A stretch of 64,000 nt of DNA, taken from positions 6,386,001 to 6,450,000 of the forward strand of contig NZ_CP109460.1 of NCBI RefSeq assembly GCF_036227565.1, given 5' to 3'. Both the position numbers and the translations under genes were made by a program. Shown here in pieces: positions 52,889-61,265 of the stretch (position 1 is the first letter of the stretch; each line of letters begins with the position of its first letter). This DNA is from Streptomyces sp. NBC_01454. GTDB lineage: Bacteria; Actinomycetota; Actinomycetes; Streptomycetales; Streptomycetaceae. The notes below the pieces were generated by a model. The model made no database searches and was not told the origin of the DNA. It saw nothing but the letters and a program-made list of their open reading frames with translations.

Positions 52889-53068
52889 GGCTCCGACGGT
52901 ACCTGGGGCGCCGTGGCCCCCGGGCGGCGGGTCCCGTCGGGCCTGGTGAGTCCTGCCGGGGCCGGCCGGGCGCTCGCCGGGTCTCGCCGGGGTCCTCGTG
53001 CTCCGGTCCGGTGGGCCGGCCGGATGCGACGGGCGGCCCCGCCGGCTCACGCCCGCCGGCACACCGGC

Positions 53069-53302
53069 TCAGACCCGGTCGACGATGCCCACCCTCCCGT
53101 CGGAGCGGGCGCAGTGGGCACCGCAGTACCACTTCTGGTCGGCCTCGACGCCCTGGCCGATGATCTGGCATCGGCAGTGCTCACAGATCGGCGCCATGCG
53201 GTGGATGGCGCAGGCGAAACAGTCGAAGACATGCACCGCGCCCTGCGCGTGCACCTCGAACGTCATGCCGTATTCGTTTCCGCAGACCTCACAACGTGCC
53301 AT
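53069..53302 (-). CDS. small Cys-rich metal-binding protein (metallothionein-like)
   Basis: A 77-residue protein with Cys at 4, 7, 28, 31, 40, 43, 45, 60 and 64 and several His. They form CEVC, CFAC, CEHCRC and CGAHC clusters suited to two or more zinc sites. Similar small streptomycete proteins are labelled prokaryotic metallothionein-like. Its neighbours (SURF1 and a DnaQ-type exonuclease) give no functional hint. The ATG at 53302 starts the first Cys motif. Confidence 0.87.
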   Translation of the reverse strand: MARCEVCGNEYGMTFEVHAQGAVHVFDCFACAIHRMAPICEHCRCQIIGQGVEADQKWYCGAHCARSDGRVGIVDRV

Positions 53303-53365
53303 GCGCCACAGGGTGCGGGCGTCACCCGCGCGGGGCGAGGTGGCGGCGGGTGTGTTGACCGGGCT

Positions 53366-54394
53366 TCACCCGGACGCAGGCGCCGGTGCCACGTCCTGGA
53401 GCAGCTGCATGAAGGCCGCCTCGTCGATCACGACCGTGCCGAACGAGGCGGCCTTGGCGGTCTTGGAGGTCCGGGCATCGGGATCGTTGGTCACCAGCAG
53501 GCTGGTCAGCCGGGACACGCTCGTGGCGACATGCAGCCCGGCCTCGATCGCCCGGTCCTCCAGCAGCTCGCGGTCCACGGAGGTGTCGCCGGAGAAGGCG
53601 ACCCGCATCCCCTGGACGAGCCGGCCGCCCGCCTCATAGCGCCCCGGGTTGGGGTAGGGGCACGCCGGGCGCTTACGGGACGGCCGCCAGGTCGTGGGGC
53701 GGTACGACGTGGCGGTGGGGTGCTGCCGGGGTGCGGGGGTGTCCGACCATTCCGTCAGCGGCTGGCAGGTCAGCAGCGGCAGCCGCAGATTCTCCCGCGC
53801 GGCCCGCCGCAGACTGGGACGGAACGCCTCGGCCAGCACCCGGGCGTCGTCCAGCGCATGGTGGGCGCGCTCCTGCACCACGCCGTAATGGGAGGCGAGC
53901 GACTCCAGCTTGTGGTTGGGCAGCGGCAGCCGCAGCTCCTTGGACAGGGCGATGGTGCACAGCCGCTGGCGCACCGGCGCGGTCGCCGCGGCGCGGGCGT
54001 ACTCGCGGGCGATCATCGACCAGTCGAACATGGCGTTGTGGGCGACCAGCACCCGGTCCTCGAGCCGCTTGGAGAGCTCCGGGACGATGTCCGGGAAGAG
54101 CGGGGCGTCGGCGAGCACGGAGGTGGTCAGACCGTGGATCCAGACCGGCCCCGGATCCCGCTGCGGGTTGACGAGCGTGTACCAGTGGTCCTGGACCTCG
54201 CCCTGGGCGTCGAGTTGGTACACGGCGGCGGAGATGATCCGGTCGTCACGGGCCAGGCCCGTGGTCTCCACGTCGACCACCGCGTACCCCTGGGGATACG
54301 CGGACGGCCAGGGAGCCGGCGGCGTCTGCGGGCCCGGCTGCTGCCCGATCTTCGGCGCGATCGGGTCGGCTGCTGCCATGCGGTCTTCGAGCAT
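53366..54394 (-). CDS. DnaQ-type 3'-5' exonuclease with C-terminal BRCT-like domain
   Basis: A 342-residue protein. The DEDDh exonuclease core has Exo I VVDVETTGL (D41, E43), Exo II VAHNAMFDW and Exo III HHALDDARVLAEAF. An Arg/Pro-rich linker then leads to a BRCT-like domain (RVAFSGDTSVDRELLEDRAIEAGLHVATSVSRLTSLLVTND). The combination resembles the SCO1827-type DNA polymerase III epsilon-like proteins. It may act in repair rather than as a replicative proofreader. A TATCCT box ends 8 bases before the ATG at 54394, so the transcript may be leaderless. GTG 54400 is an alternative start. Confidence 0.92.
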   Translation of the reverse strand: MLEDRMAAADPIAPKIGQQPGPQTPPAPWPSAYPQGYAVVDVETTGLARDDRIISAAVYQLDAQGEVQDHWYTLVNPQRDPGPVWIHGLTTSVLADAPLFPDIVPELSKRLEDRVLVAHNAMFDWSMIAREYARAAATAPVRQRLCTIALSKELRLPLPNHKLESLASHYGVVQERAHHALDDARVLAEAFRPSLRRAARENLRLPLLTCQPLTEWSDTPAPRQHPTATSYRPTTWRPSRKRPACPYPNPGRYEAGGRLVQGMRVAFSGDTSVDRELLEDRAIEAGLHVATSVSRLTSLLVTNDPDARTSKTAKAASFGTVVIDEAAFMQLLQDVAPAPASG

Positions 54395-54504
54395 GGTCAC
54401 TGAGGATACGGGCCGACACTGACAGCCACCGAACCGCCGTCACCCGCACCGCCCCACCGCTCGCCCGACACCGCCGCAATTCCCGGACGGGGGAGCGAGT
54501 TGAC

Positions 54505-54559
54505 GGGGAGCCGGGGAGGGGGCTGGGGAGGGGGCTGAGGGAGGGGGCTGAGGGAGGGG
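54505..54559 (+). repeat. G-rich tandem repeat
   Basis: Four successive units of about 13 bp around GAGGGGGCTGGG/GAGGGGGCTGAG. The closely spaced G runs could form a G-quadruplex on the plus strand. Confidence 0.75.
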
Positions 54560-54655
54560 CGACCCGGACAGCCGGCCGGCTGCGCTTCGGCGGCTTGCGC
54601 TCCCGGGATTCTGACCGGCTGCCTCTCCGGGGTCCTGCGCGAGGGGAGGCCTGAG

Positions 54656-54850
54656 CTTGCTCTCCTCACCTGCCCCCGAACCTGCTCTCCTCGCCTGCTC
54701 CCGAACCTGGGCCTGCTCTCCTCACCTGCCCCCGAACCTGCTCTCCTCGCCTGCTCCCGAACCTGAGCCTGCTCTCCTCGCCTGCCCCCGAACCTGAGCC
54801 TGCTCTCCTCGCCTGCCCCCGAACCTGAGCCTGCTCTCCTCACCCGCCCA
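54656..54850. repeat. seven-unit tandem repeat array
   Basis: Seven copies of a 25- or 31-bp unit built on CTGCTCTCCTC, A/G, CCTGC, C/T, CCCGAAC, with or without CCTGAG. Units 1-2 are repeated as units 3-4 with a 56-bp period, showing stepwise duplication. It has no spacers of unique sequence and encodes no plausible protein. Confidence 0.88.
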
Positions 54851-54872
54851 CCCCCCGAAGGGGGGTGGGCGG
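54844..54872 (-). terminator. 13-bp hairpin with UUCG-type loop
   Basis: CCGCCCACCCCCC (54844-54856) pairs perfectly with GGGGGGTGGGCGG (54860-54872). On the minus strand the loop reads C-TTC-G, the stable UUCG tetraloop. It lies about 290 bp after the TetR stop and could end that transcript, although no U-tract follows. Confidence 0.45.
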
Positions 54873-55159
54873 CGGGGAAAAAACCACCGCATCAGAAGGG
54901 GTCCGGGGAAAACCCCACCGCACGTCAAGAGCTCGCGGAAATCCGCACCTACAGGGATACACGGAAGAAACCGCACAAACAGCCGGGCAACTGCACGGTC
55001 CGCCCGACAGCGGTTACGGCGAGCCGCCACACTGCCTGCCCAGTCACTGGCGAGCGGGCCAGGACGAGCGTCACCCGGGCCTGCATCCGCCAGACCTGGA
55101 TCCGCCCGGGCCTGCATCCGCCCAGAGGTGAGTGTCACTCAGACGGCACCGTCACCCCG

Positions 55160-55789
55160 TCAAGCGTCCCCTCCGGGGCGGAGCAGCGATCGCACCAGAG
55201 CCTCCAGTGCGACGTGGAACAGCCGCTCCGTGTCGACCGGGCCGGCCAGCGCACGGGCCAGCGCCGGATCGTGTCCGGCGGCGGGGGAGTCCCACAGTTC
55301 GCCCTCGCTCGGGTGCTGCTGCGGCGACCGCTCCCGGTTGCGCTCGACCAGGACGAAGCCGACGACCTGGAACTGGACGGCCCGCACCGCCTCGGCGGCC
55401 GTCTCACCGCTCAGTCCGGCGGCGTGCATCTCATGGACCAGTGCCTGCTGCGCGGGCAGGAACATCCGCTCCGTCAGGCCGCGTTCGTGCACCATCGCGA
55501 TGAGCTGCGGGCGCTCGCGCAGCGCCGTGTACAGCGCGCGGGCGACCGAGATGACGCGGGCGTGCGGTGTGCGTCCCGTGGGGTGGATCTCGCCCATCTC
55601 CCGGACGGTGTGCTCCACGAGCGCGTCCAGCAGCGACTCGCGGTTGCCGACGTGCCAGTAGATGGAGGTGACGGCGGTGCCGAGCTCCGTGGCGAGCCGG
55701 CGCATGGTCAGCGCCGCGGGGCCGTGCGCCCGCACCAGCCGGGCGGCGGCCGTCAGCACCTCCTCGCCGGTCAGCGCGCTGCGTGTCAC
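55160..55789 (-). CDS. TetR family transcriptional regulator
   Basis: A 209-residue regulator. The N-terminal TetR helix-turn-helix is intact (EEVLTAAARLVRAHGPAALTMRRLATELGTAVTSIYWHVGNRESLLDALVE). The helical C-terminal ligand domain contains MVHERGLTERMFLPAQQALVHEMHAAGLSGE. It is divergent from the acetoacetate decarboxylase-type operon, and a perfect TGTAAC-AGT-GTTACA dyad lies between them, so it most likely represses that operon. The GTG at 55789 has GAGGAG 8 bases upstream. The effector is unknown but may be the pathway substrate. Confidence 0.92.
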   Translation of the reverse strand: MTRSALTGEEVLTAAARLVRAHGPAALTMRRLATELGTAVTSIYWHVGNRESLLDALVEHTVREMGEIHPTGRTPHARVISVARALYTALRERPQLIAMVHERGLTERMFLPAQQALVHEMHAAGLSGETAAEAVRAVQFQVVGFVLVERNRERSPQQHPSEGELWDSPAAGHDPALARALAGPVDTERLFHVALEALVRSLLRPGGDA

Positions 55790-56006
55790 GGCCCCACTCC
55801 TCACTCTTCCCGCACCCCTCGCCAGGCCGTCCCCGAGCCACCCCTGAGTCGGCCCTGAACTGTCCCCGATGAGCCCCTGAACTACCTCAACCCGCCCCGA
55901 GAGTTCCCGGGCCGCCCCCGGCACCCCGTCCGGCCGCCAGTCCCCTACACCCCCCCATGCCCCAACTCCCTCCCCTCCCCGGCTCTTTACCCTTCACGCG
56001 CCACGG

Positions 56007-56021
56007 TGTAACAGTGTTACA
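56007..56021. promoter_or_regulatory. putative TetR operator
   Basis: TGTAACAGTGTTACA is a perfect 6-bp inverted repeat with a 3-base centre, 50 bp before the start of the catabolic operon and in the 281-bp spacer shared with the divergent TetR gene. The rest of that spacer is C-rich and shows no other clear element. Confidence 0.75.
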
Positions 56022-56070
56022 GGCGCCTGGCACGACCCCCGTAAGTTACGACGGCGAAGGGTGGTAGCAC

Positions 56071-56868
56071 ATGGCACGCATACGGTACGGAGCGCGCACC
56101 GAGGCGGAGATCACCGCGGCGCGCACCGCCGGCTCCCGGCTTCCCGACATCTGGTCCACCGGCGTGGTCGCCGTCTGGGAGAGCGACCCGGAGGCGGTCG
56201 CGGCCGTTCTGCCGCCACCGCTCGTCCCCACCGGACGACCGCTGGTCCGGGCCACCATCAGCCGGGTCGAGCTGCCCGGCTACCCCCTGGGCGCGGGCTC
56301 GGTCGCCGTCGCGGCCGCGCACCGCGGCACCGAGGGCTGGTATCCGCTCGTCATGCCGATGACCCACGAGCGGGCCCTGACCGGCGGCCGTGAGGTCTTC
56401 GGCGAACCCAAGAAGCTGGGCGAGGTCACCGTCGAGCGCGACGGCCCGGCGGTGCGCGCCGCGCTCGCCCGGCACGGCATCGCCTTCGTCGAGGTGCGCG
56501 GCGAGGTGAGCGGCCCGCTGCCGGTCCCGGAGCCGGTCCGGAAGACCGACTTCTACTTCAAGTTCCTGCCCGCCGTGGACGGTTCGGGGTTCGACGCCGA
56601 CCCGGTGCTGGTGCACTGCCTGCGCCACGAGAAGGTCCGCACCCTGGAGAAGATCACCGGCGAGATCGTCCTCCGGGAGTCGCGGTACGACCCCGTCGCC
56701 GACCTCCCCGTCCGCACCCTCGTCGAGCTCACCCTCGGCGAGAAGACCAGCGACCAGCGGGGCCGGGTCGTCGAGCGGGTCAGCGCCCGGGACCTGCTGC
56801 CGTACGTCCACCAGCGCTACGACGATCCGCAGCAGCTCCTCGACGGCCCGCCCGAGGGGAGCGCCTGA
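56071..56868 (+). CDS. acetoacetate decarboxylase family protein
   Basis: A 265-residue ADC-fold protein. The Schiff-base lysine region is FGEPKKLGEV (K114, K115), corresponding to the adjacent lysine pair of true acetoacetate decarboxylase. RGTEGWYPLVMPMTHERALTGGREVFGEPKK and DFYFKFLPAVDGSG are conserved. It may decarboxylate a beta-keto acid or act as a hydratase-aldolase like other members. It is the first gene of a four-gene operon and its stop overlaps the next start as TGATG. The ATG has GAAGGGTGG upstream. Confidence 0.9.
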   Translation: MARIRYGARTEAEITAARTAGSRLPDIWSTGVVAVWESDPEAVAAVLPPPLVPTGRPLVRATISRVELPGYPLGAGSVAVAAAHRGTEGWYPLVMPMTHERALTGGREVFGEPKKLGEVTVERDGPAVRAALARHGIAFVEVRGEVSGPLPVPEPVRKTDFYFKFLPAVDGSGFDADPVLVHCLRHEKVRTLEKITGEIVLRESRYDPVADLPVRTLVELTLGEKTSDQRGRVVERVSARDLLPYVHQRYDDPQQLLDGPPEGSA

Positions 56869-57761
56869 TGGAACTGCGGGCAGGGCAGGTCGCGGTCGTC
56901 ACCGGCGCCGCGAGCGGGATCGGTCTGGCCATGGCGCGCCGCTTCGCCGCGGAGGGACTGAGCGTCGTCCTCGCGGACGTGGCGCGTGAGCCGCTGCGCG
57001 CCGCCGCCGACGAGCTGGCCGCGCAGGGCGCCCGGGTGCTGGCGCACACCGTGGACGTCGGAGTCCGTGACGAGGTCGAGGCGCTCGCCGACGCCGCGTA
57101 CGACACCTTCGGCGCGGTCCATCTGCTGTGCAACAACGCGGGGGTGGGCTCCGGCGCCGAGGGACGGATGTGGGAGCACGACCCCCGCGACTGGGAATGG
57201 GCGTTCGCGGTGAACATCTGGGGCGTCTTCCACGGCGTGCAGTGCTTCGTGCCCCGGATGCTGGCGGGCGGGGAAGCCGGTCATGTCGTCAACACCTCCT
57301 CGACCGACGGCGGCATCGCGCCGATGCCCACCGCGTCCGTCTACGCCGTCACCAAGGCGGCCGTGGTGACCATGACCGAGTCGCTGTACGCCCATCTGAC
57401 GGCCGAACGCGCCCCCATCGGCGCCTCGGTGCTCTTCCCCGGCCCGCACATGCTGCGCACCGGCCTGTGGGAGTCGCACCGCAACCGGCCCGAGCGCTAC
57501 GCCAAGACCCGGCCGCGCCGCACCCCGTACCGCAGCCTGGCGCAGTGGGAGGCGGCGATGAAGGAAGCCGGACGCGAGATCGCCTTCACGCCCCTGGAGG
57601 ACGTCGCGGAGCAGGTCGTGGACGGCGTCCGCGCCGGCCGCTTCTGGCTGCTGCCGCCCGCCGCGCACACCGACGCGCAGATCAGGGCGCGGTCCGCCTC
57701 GATGCTGGACCGCTCCGCCCCGGCGTATCTGGAGCACTTCATCCTCGACCCGGACGACTGA
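56868..57761 (+). CDS. SDR family oxidoreductase
   Basis: A 297-residue short-chain dehydrogenase. It has the cofactor motif TGAASGIG (12-19), LADVAREPL with an Asp that favours NAD(H), LCNNAGVGSG, the catalytic Ser region VVNTSSTDGG and the YAVTK (Tyr-x-x-x-Lys) pair. The C-terminal 100 residues, including HRNRPERYAKTRPRRTPYRS, are longer than the basic SDR fold. The protein is the second gene of the TetR-controlled operon and probably oxidises a hydroxy intermediate. Confidence 0.92.
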   Translation: MELRAGQVAVVTGAASGIGLAMARRFAAEGLSVVLADVAREPLRAAADELAAQGARVLAHTVDVGVRDEVEALADAAYDTFGAVHLLCNNAGVGSGAEGRMWEHDPRDWEWAFAVNIWGVFHGVQCFVPRMLAGGEAGHVVNTSSTDGGIAPMPTASVYAVTKAAVVTMTESLYAHLTAERAPIGASVLFPGPHMLRTGLWESHRNRPERYAKTRPRRTPYRSLAQWEAAMKEAGREIAFTPLEDVAEQVVDGVRAGRFWLLPPAAHTDAQIRARSASMLDRSAPAYLEHFILDPDD

Positions 57762-57774
57762 GGGAGGATCCGCC

Positions 57775-59172
57775 ATGACGGACCCGCAGGGTTCCCAGGA
57801 CCGGCAGTTCCCCGCGCAGGGCCGGCTCCCCGGGCAGCGCCGGGGCCCCGAGCAGGCCGGCGGCCCCGCGCACCGGCCCGGCGCACGGCAGGATCCGGAC
57901 GAGCCGTACCTGATCATCTCCTCCGACTGCCACGCCGGACTCCCCACCGAGGAGTACCGCCCCTATCTCGACGCCCGCTTCCACCGCGCCTTCGACGAGT
58001 TCCTCGGGCAGCGCGACGCCCGCCGCGCGGAGGCCACCCGCCTGGGCATCCGCAACGACGCCTTCGCCGAGCGCTGGTTCCGCGACCACGAGGAGGGCCT
58101 GCGCGGCGGCTGGGACCCCGCGCAGCGGATCAAGGAGCTCGACGGCGACGGGGTGGCGGCGGAGGTCGTCTTCCCGGACGCGGACGCCGTCGACAGCGGG
58201 ACGGCCGCCCCGTTCGGCGTGGGCCTGGGCCTCTCCGGCGACCAGGACCCGGAGCTGGGCATGGCGGGCGCCCGGGCGCACAACCGCTGGCTCGCCGACT
58301 TCGTCTCCGCACACCCCGAACGGCACTGCGGCGTCGCCCTGTTGCCGGTCACGGCCGAGACCGGCGCCGTCGTCGAGGAGATCCACCGCGCCCGGGAGTC
58401 CGGGCTCGGCGCGCTGATGATCCCCGCCATGTGGGGCGCCCATGCGCCCTACCACGACCGCCGGTACGACCCGGTGTGGGCGGCGGCCGCCGAGTGCGCG
58501 ATGCCGGTGCTGACCCACTCCGGGTCCTCGCCCCGCCACGAGTACGGGGACCACCTGGGGATCTTCGTCTCCGAGGTGACCTGGTGGCCGGCCCGCCCGC
58601 TGTGGTTCCTGCTGTGGTCCGGCGTCTTCGAACGCCACCCGGGCCTGCGGTTCGGCATCGCCGAATCCGGCTGCTGGTGGCTCCCCAACCTCCTGTGGTT
58701 CATGGACCGCCTCTACCTGGGCGCCCACGGCGGCAAGAAGCTCACCCCGTTCGCCGCCCTCACGCGCCCGCCGCACGAATACCTCGACCGGCAGGTCTTC
58801 GTCTGCGCCACCAACACCAAGCGCCGCGAGCTCGCCCAGCGCTACGAGATCGGCGTCGACAACATCCTGTGGGGCAGCGACTTCCCGCACCCCGAGGGAA
58901 CCTGGCCCGACACCCGCGGCTGGCTGACGAAGACCTTCCACGACATCCCGGTGGCCGAGACCCGGCGGATGCTCGGCCTGTCCGCCGCCGAGGCCTTCGG
59001 CTTCGACACCGCCGCCCTGGCCCCGCTGGCCCGCCGCATCGGCCCCACGCCGGCCGGACTCGGCCAGTCGGCCGACCAGCCGGCGGTCGAGGCCTCGTGG
59101 GCCCGCTCGCGCGAGGCGGGCCGCCACTGGCTGACGGACCACGACTTCCCGGTACTGGGGGCCGACCGATGA
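57775..59172 (+). CDS. amidohydrolase-2 family protein (first copy)
   Basis: A 465-residue TIM-barrel amidohydrolase of the ACMSD-like family. The metal site begins with LIISSDCHAGLPTEEYRPYL. RAHNRWLADFVSAHPERHCGVALLP and PVLTHSGSSPRHEYGD lie in the middle, and the late Asp is in NILWGSDFPHPEGTWPD. A disordered Gly/Pro/Gln-rich leader of about 40 residues precedes the barrel. Members act as decarboxylases or hydrolases on carboxylated substrates. It is followed by a related copy through an ATGA overlap. Confidence 0.92.
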   Translation: MTDPQGSQDRQFPAQGRLPGQRRGPEQAGGPAHRPGARQDPDEPYLIISSDCHAGLPTEEYRPYLDARFHRAFDEFLGQRDARRAEATRLGIRNDAFAERWFRDHEEGLRGGWDPAQRIKELDGDGVAAEVVFPDADAVDSGTAAPFGVGLGLSGDQDPELGMAGARAHNRWLADFVSAHPERHCGVALLPVTAETGAVVEEIHRARESGLGALMIPAMWGAHAPYHDRRYDPVWAAAAECAMPVLTHSGSSPRHEYGDHLGIFVSEVTWWPARPLWFLLWSGVFERHPGLRFGIAESGCWWLPNLLWFMDRLYLGAHGGKKLTPFAALTRPPHEYLDRQVFVCATNTKRRELAQRYEIGVDNILWGSDFPHPEGTWPDTRGWLTKTFHDIPVAETRRMLGLSAAEAFGFDTAALAPLARRIGPTPAGLGQSADQPAVEASWARSREAGRHWLTDHDFPVLGADR

Positions 59173-60392
59173 CCGCGCGGCGCCACACCGTCATCTCCGC
59201 CGACTGCCACGCCGGCGCCGACCTCCTCGACTACCGGCCGTATCTGGCCTCCCGGCACCACGAGGACTTCGACGCCTGGGCGGCGGCCTACGTCAATCCG
59301 TACGAGGACCTGCTGGCCGACAGCGCCGACCGCAACTGGAACTCCGAGCGCCGGCTGGCCGAACTCGAGGCCGACGGCATCGTCGCCGAGGTCGTCTTCC
59401 CCAACACCATCCCGCCGTTCTTCCCCTCCGCGTCCCTGGTGGCCCCGCCGCCCACCGGTGAGGACCGCGCGCTGCGCTGGGCGGGCCTGCGCGCCCACAA
59501 CCGCTGGCTCGCCGACTTCTGCGACCGGGCTCCCGGCCGGCGGGCGGGCGTCGCCCAGATCCTCCTCCACGATGTCGACGAGGCCGTACGGGAGGTCCGC
59601 CGCACCAAGGAGGCCGGTCTCACCGGCGGCATCCTGCTCCCCGGGACCCCGCCCGGATCCGGCCTGCCCGAACTCCACTCCGAGATCTACGACCCGCTCT
59701 GGGCGGTCTGCGCGGAACTGGAGGTCCCCGTCAACCACCACGGTGGCTCCGCCTCCCCGCCGCTCGGCGACGAACCCGCGGCCCGCGCCGTGTTCATGGT
59801 CGAGACGACCTGGTTCTCCCACCGCGCGCTGTGGCACCTGATCTTCGGCGGGGCCTTCCGCCGCCACCCCGGCCTCCGCCTCGTCCTCACCGAACAGGGC
59901 TCCGGCTGGATCCCCGGCGTCCTGGACATGCTGGACTACTACCACGGCCGGCTGGCCGCTTCCCGGGCCGCCACCGCCGAGGCCAAGTTCGGCGCCGGCC
60001 TGGCCGAGGCCATGGGCGGCACCCCGGCGGAGCTGTGGCGCGAGCACTGCTTCGTCGGCGCCAGCTTCATGCGCCCGCACGAGGTCCCGCTCCGTCACCG
60101 GATCGGCCTCGACAAGATCATGTGGGGCAGCGACTACCCCCATGACGAAGGCACCCACCCCTACACCCGCGAGGCCCTGCGCCTCGCCTACGCCGGTCTG
60201 CCGTACGACGAGGTCGCCGCCCTGCTCGGCGCCAACGCGGCCCGTGTCTACGGCTTCGACCTCGACTTTCTCGCCCCGCTCGCCGCCCGCGTCGGCCCGG
60301 CCGTCGCCGAGATCGCCGCGCCCCTGGACAAGGTCCCCGAGGACGCCACCAGCCCGGCGTTCGCACCGGGCGGGTCGGTACGGGTGTGGTGA
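59169..60392 (+). CDS. amidohydrolase-2 family protein (second copy)
   Basis: A 407-residue paralogue of the preceding protein. It has the same landmarks (VISADCHAGADLLDYRPYL, GLRAHNRWLADFCDRAPGRRAGVAQ, KIMWGSDYPHDEGTHPYTREAL) but different substrate-side residues: NHHGGSASPP replaces THSGSS and an FVGASFMRPHEVPLR segment is added. The two copies may form a heteromer or act on successive intermediates. Its ATG overlaps the previous stop. It is the last gene of the operon, and a convergent gene starts 14 bp away. Confidence 0.92.
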   Translation: MTARRHTVISADCHAGADLLDYRPYLASRHHEDFDAWAAAYVNPYEDLLADSADRNWNSERRLAELEADGIVAEVVFPNTIPPFFPSASLVAPPPTGEDRALRWAGLRAHNRWLADFCDRAPGRRAGVAQILLHDVDEAVREVRRTKEAGLTGGILLPGTPPGSGLPELHSEIYDPLWAVCAELEVPVNHHGGSASPPLGDEPAARAVFMVETTWFSHRALWHLIFGGAFRRHPGLRLVLTEQGSGWIPGVLDMLDYYHGRLAASRAATAEAKFGAGLAEAMGGTPAELWREHCFVGASFMRPHEVPLRHRIGLDKIMWGSDYPHDEGTHPYTREALRLAYAGLPYDEVAALLGANAARVYGFDLDFLAPLAARVGPAVAEIAAPLDKVPEDATSPAFAPGGSVRVW

Positions 60393-60405
60393 CGGCGCCC
60401 CGGGG

Positions 60406-61134
60406 TCAGGCCCACGCCCCGCCCTGAGCCCCCAGCACCCGCGCCGCCTGCGCCACCTCCCGCACCGCACCGTCCGGGCCGGCGGTCACCCGGTGGAGGG
60501 TGGCGCCGGGTTTCCGGGTGACCACCTCCACCGGGCGGCCGCCGGTGAACAGCGCGGCGGCACCGTCGTCGACCGCCCAGCCGCCGGGCAGCGCACCGCC
60601 GCCCACGGCCGCCAGATAGCCGGGACGGCGCCCGGGCTCGCTGTCGTAGTGCGGGCACAGGCTGCCCGGCAGCAGCCCCAGCCCGTCGGCGAGCGGCGCC
60701 GGCGGGCCGAAGGAGTCGGAGAGCGCGCTCTCGAACCAGCAGCACGCCCCGGCACTGATGCCGCACAGCAGCACCCCCGACTCCCCGGCCTCGCGCAGGA
60801 CGGAGTCCAGGCCGTGCGCCCGCCAGACGGCGAGCATGGTGGCGGTGTTGCCGCCCCCGACGTAGACGATGTCCTGGGCCAGGACGAAGGCCCGCAGATC
60901 GCCCACGGTGCGACGGAACAGCTCCAGATGGCTCGGCTCGCAGTCCCGTGCGCCGAACGCCGTGTGGAACCTCTCGACATATCCGGGCGCATCGCCGCTC
61001 GCGGTGGGCAGAAAGCAGATCCGCGGCCGCGCCCGCCCCGAGGCGCCCAGGACGAAGTCGTCGAGGAGGGTGTCGGGGTCGTCGGAGAAGCCGCCGCCGA
61101 GCACGGCGAGGGTGGGGGTGGGGGTGCCGGTCAT
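60406..61134 (-). CDS. peptidase S51 (peptidase E/cyanophycinase-like) protein
   Basis: A 242-residue serine peptidase fold. The nucleophile is S127 in LLCGISAGACCWFES, the upstream oxyanion region is DIVYVGGGNTATML, and FLPTASGD opens the fold. Peptidase E cleaves Asp-X dipeptides; the exact specificity here is unknown. The ATG at 61134 has GAGGTCCG upstream and was chosen over longer readings because the hydrophobic strand TLAVLGGGFSDD begins there. It is divergent from the sterol desaturase gene. Confidence 0.9.
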   Translation of the reverse strand: MTGTPTPTLAVLGGGFSDDPDTLLDDFVLGASGRARPRICFLPTASGDAPGYVERFHTAFGARDCEPSHLELFRRTVGDLRAFVLAQDIVYVGGGNTATMLAVWRAHGLDSVLREAGESGVLLCGISAGACCWFESALSDSFGPPAPLADGLGLLPGSLCPHYDSEPGRRPGYLAAVGGGALPGGWAVDDGAAALFTGGRPVEVVTRKPGATLHRVTAGPDGAVREVAQAARVLGAQGGAWA

Positions 61135-61265
61135 CGGACCTCGATTCGGGCCGTCGTGGAGGCGTGGGGGAGGACACCGTCGCACCACAGCTGACGATGC
61201 GTCTTACATACTTCTCGGTAACAACCTCTAGCGGCACCGCCGTCCACGCCTTTATGGTGCGGGGC

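Larger units (their letters stand above)
54401..55159. other. 760-bp non-coding, repeat-rich region
   Basis: No gene is supported between the exonuclease and TetR genes. It contains a G-rich repeat (54505-54559), a seven-unit tandem array (54656-54850), a very stable hairpin (54844-54872), and an 18-bp direct repeat CCCGGGCCTGCATCCGCC at 55074-55091 and 55105-55122. The stretch 54873-55073 is less GC-rich and shows nothing recognisable. Confidence 0.7.

Noticed and set aside
54397..54843. A repetitive Arg/Gly/Glu-rich minus-strand protein encoded by the tandem array
   Set aside because: It has no ribosome site and is simply the translation of the tandem DNA repeat; unit lengths of 25 and 31 bp do not preserve frame.
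54656..54850. CRISPR array
   Set aside because: The repeats are contiguous with at most 6 extra bases between cores, so there are no unique spacers, and no cas genes are present.
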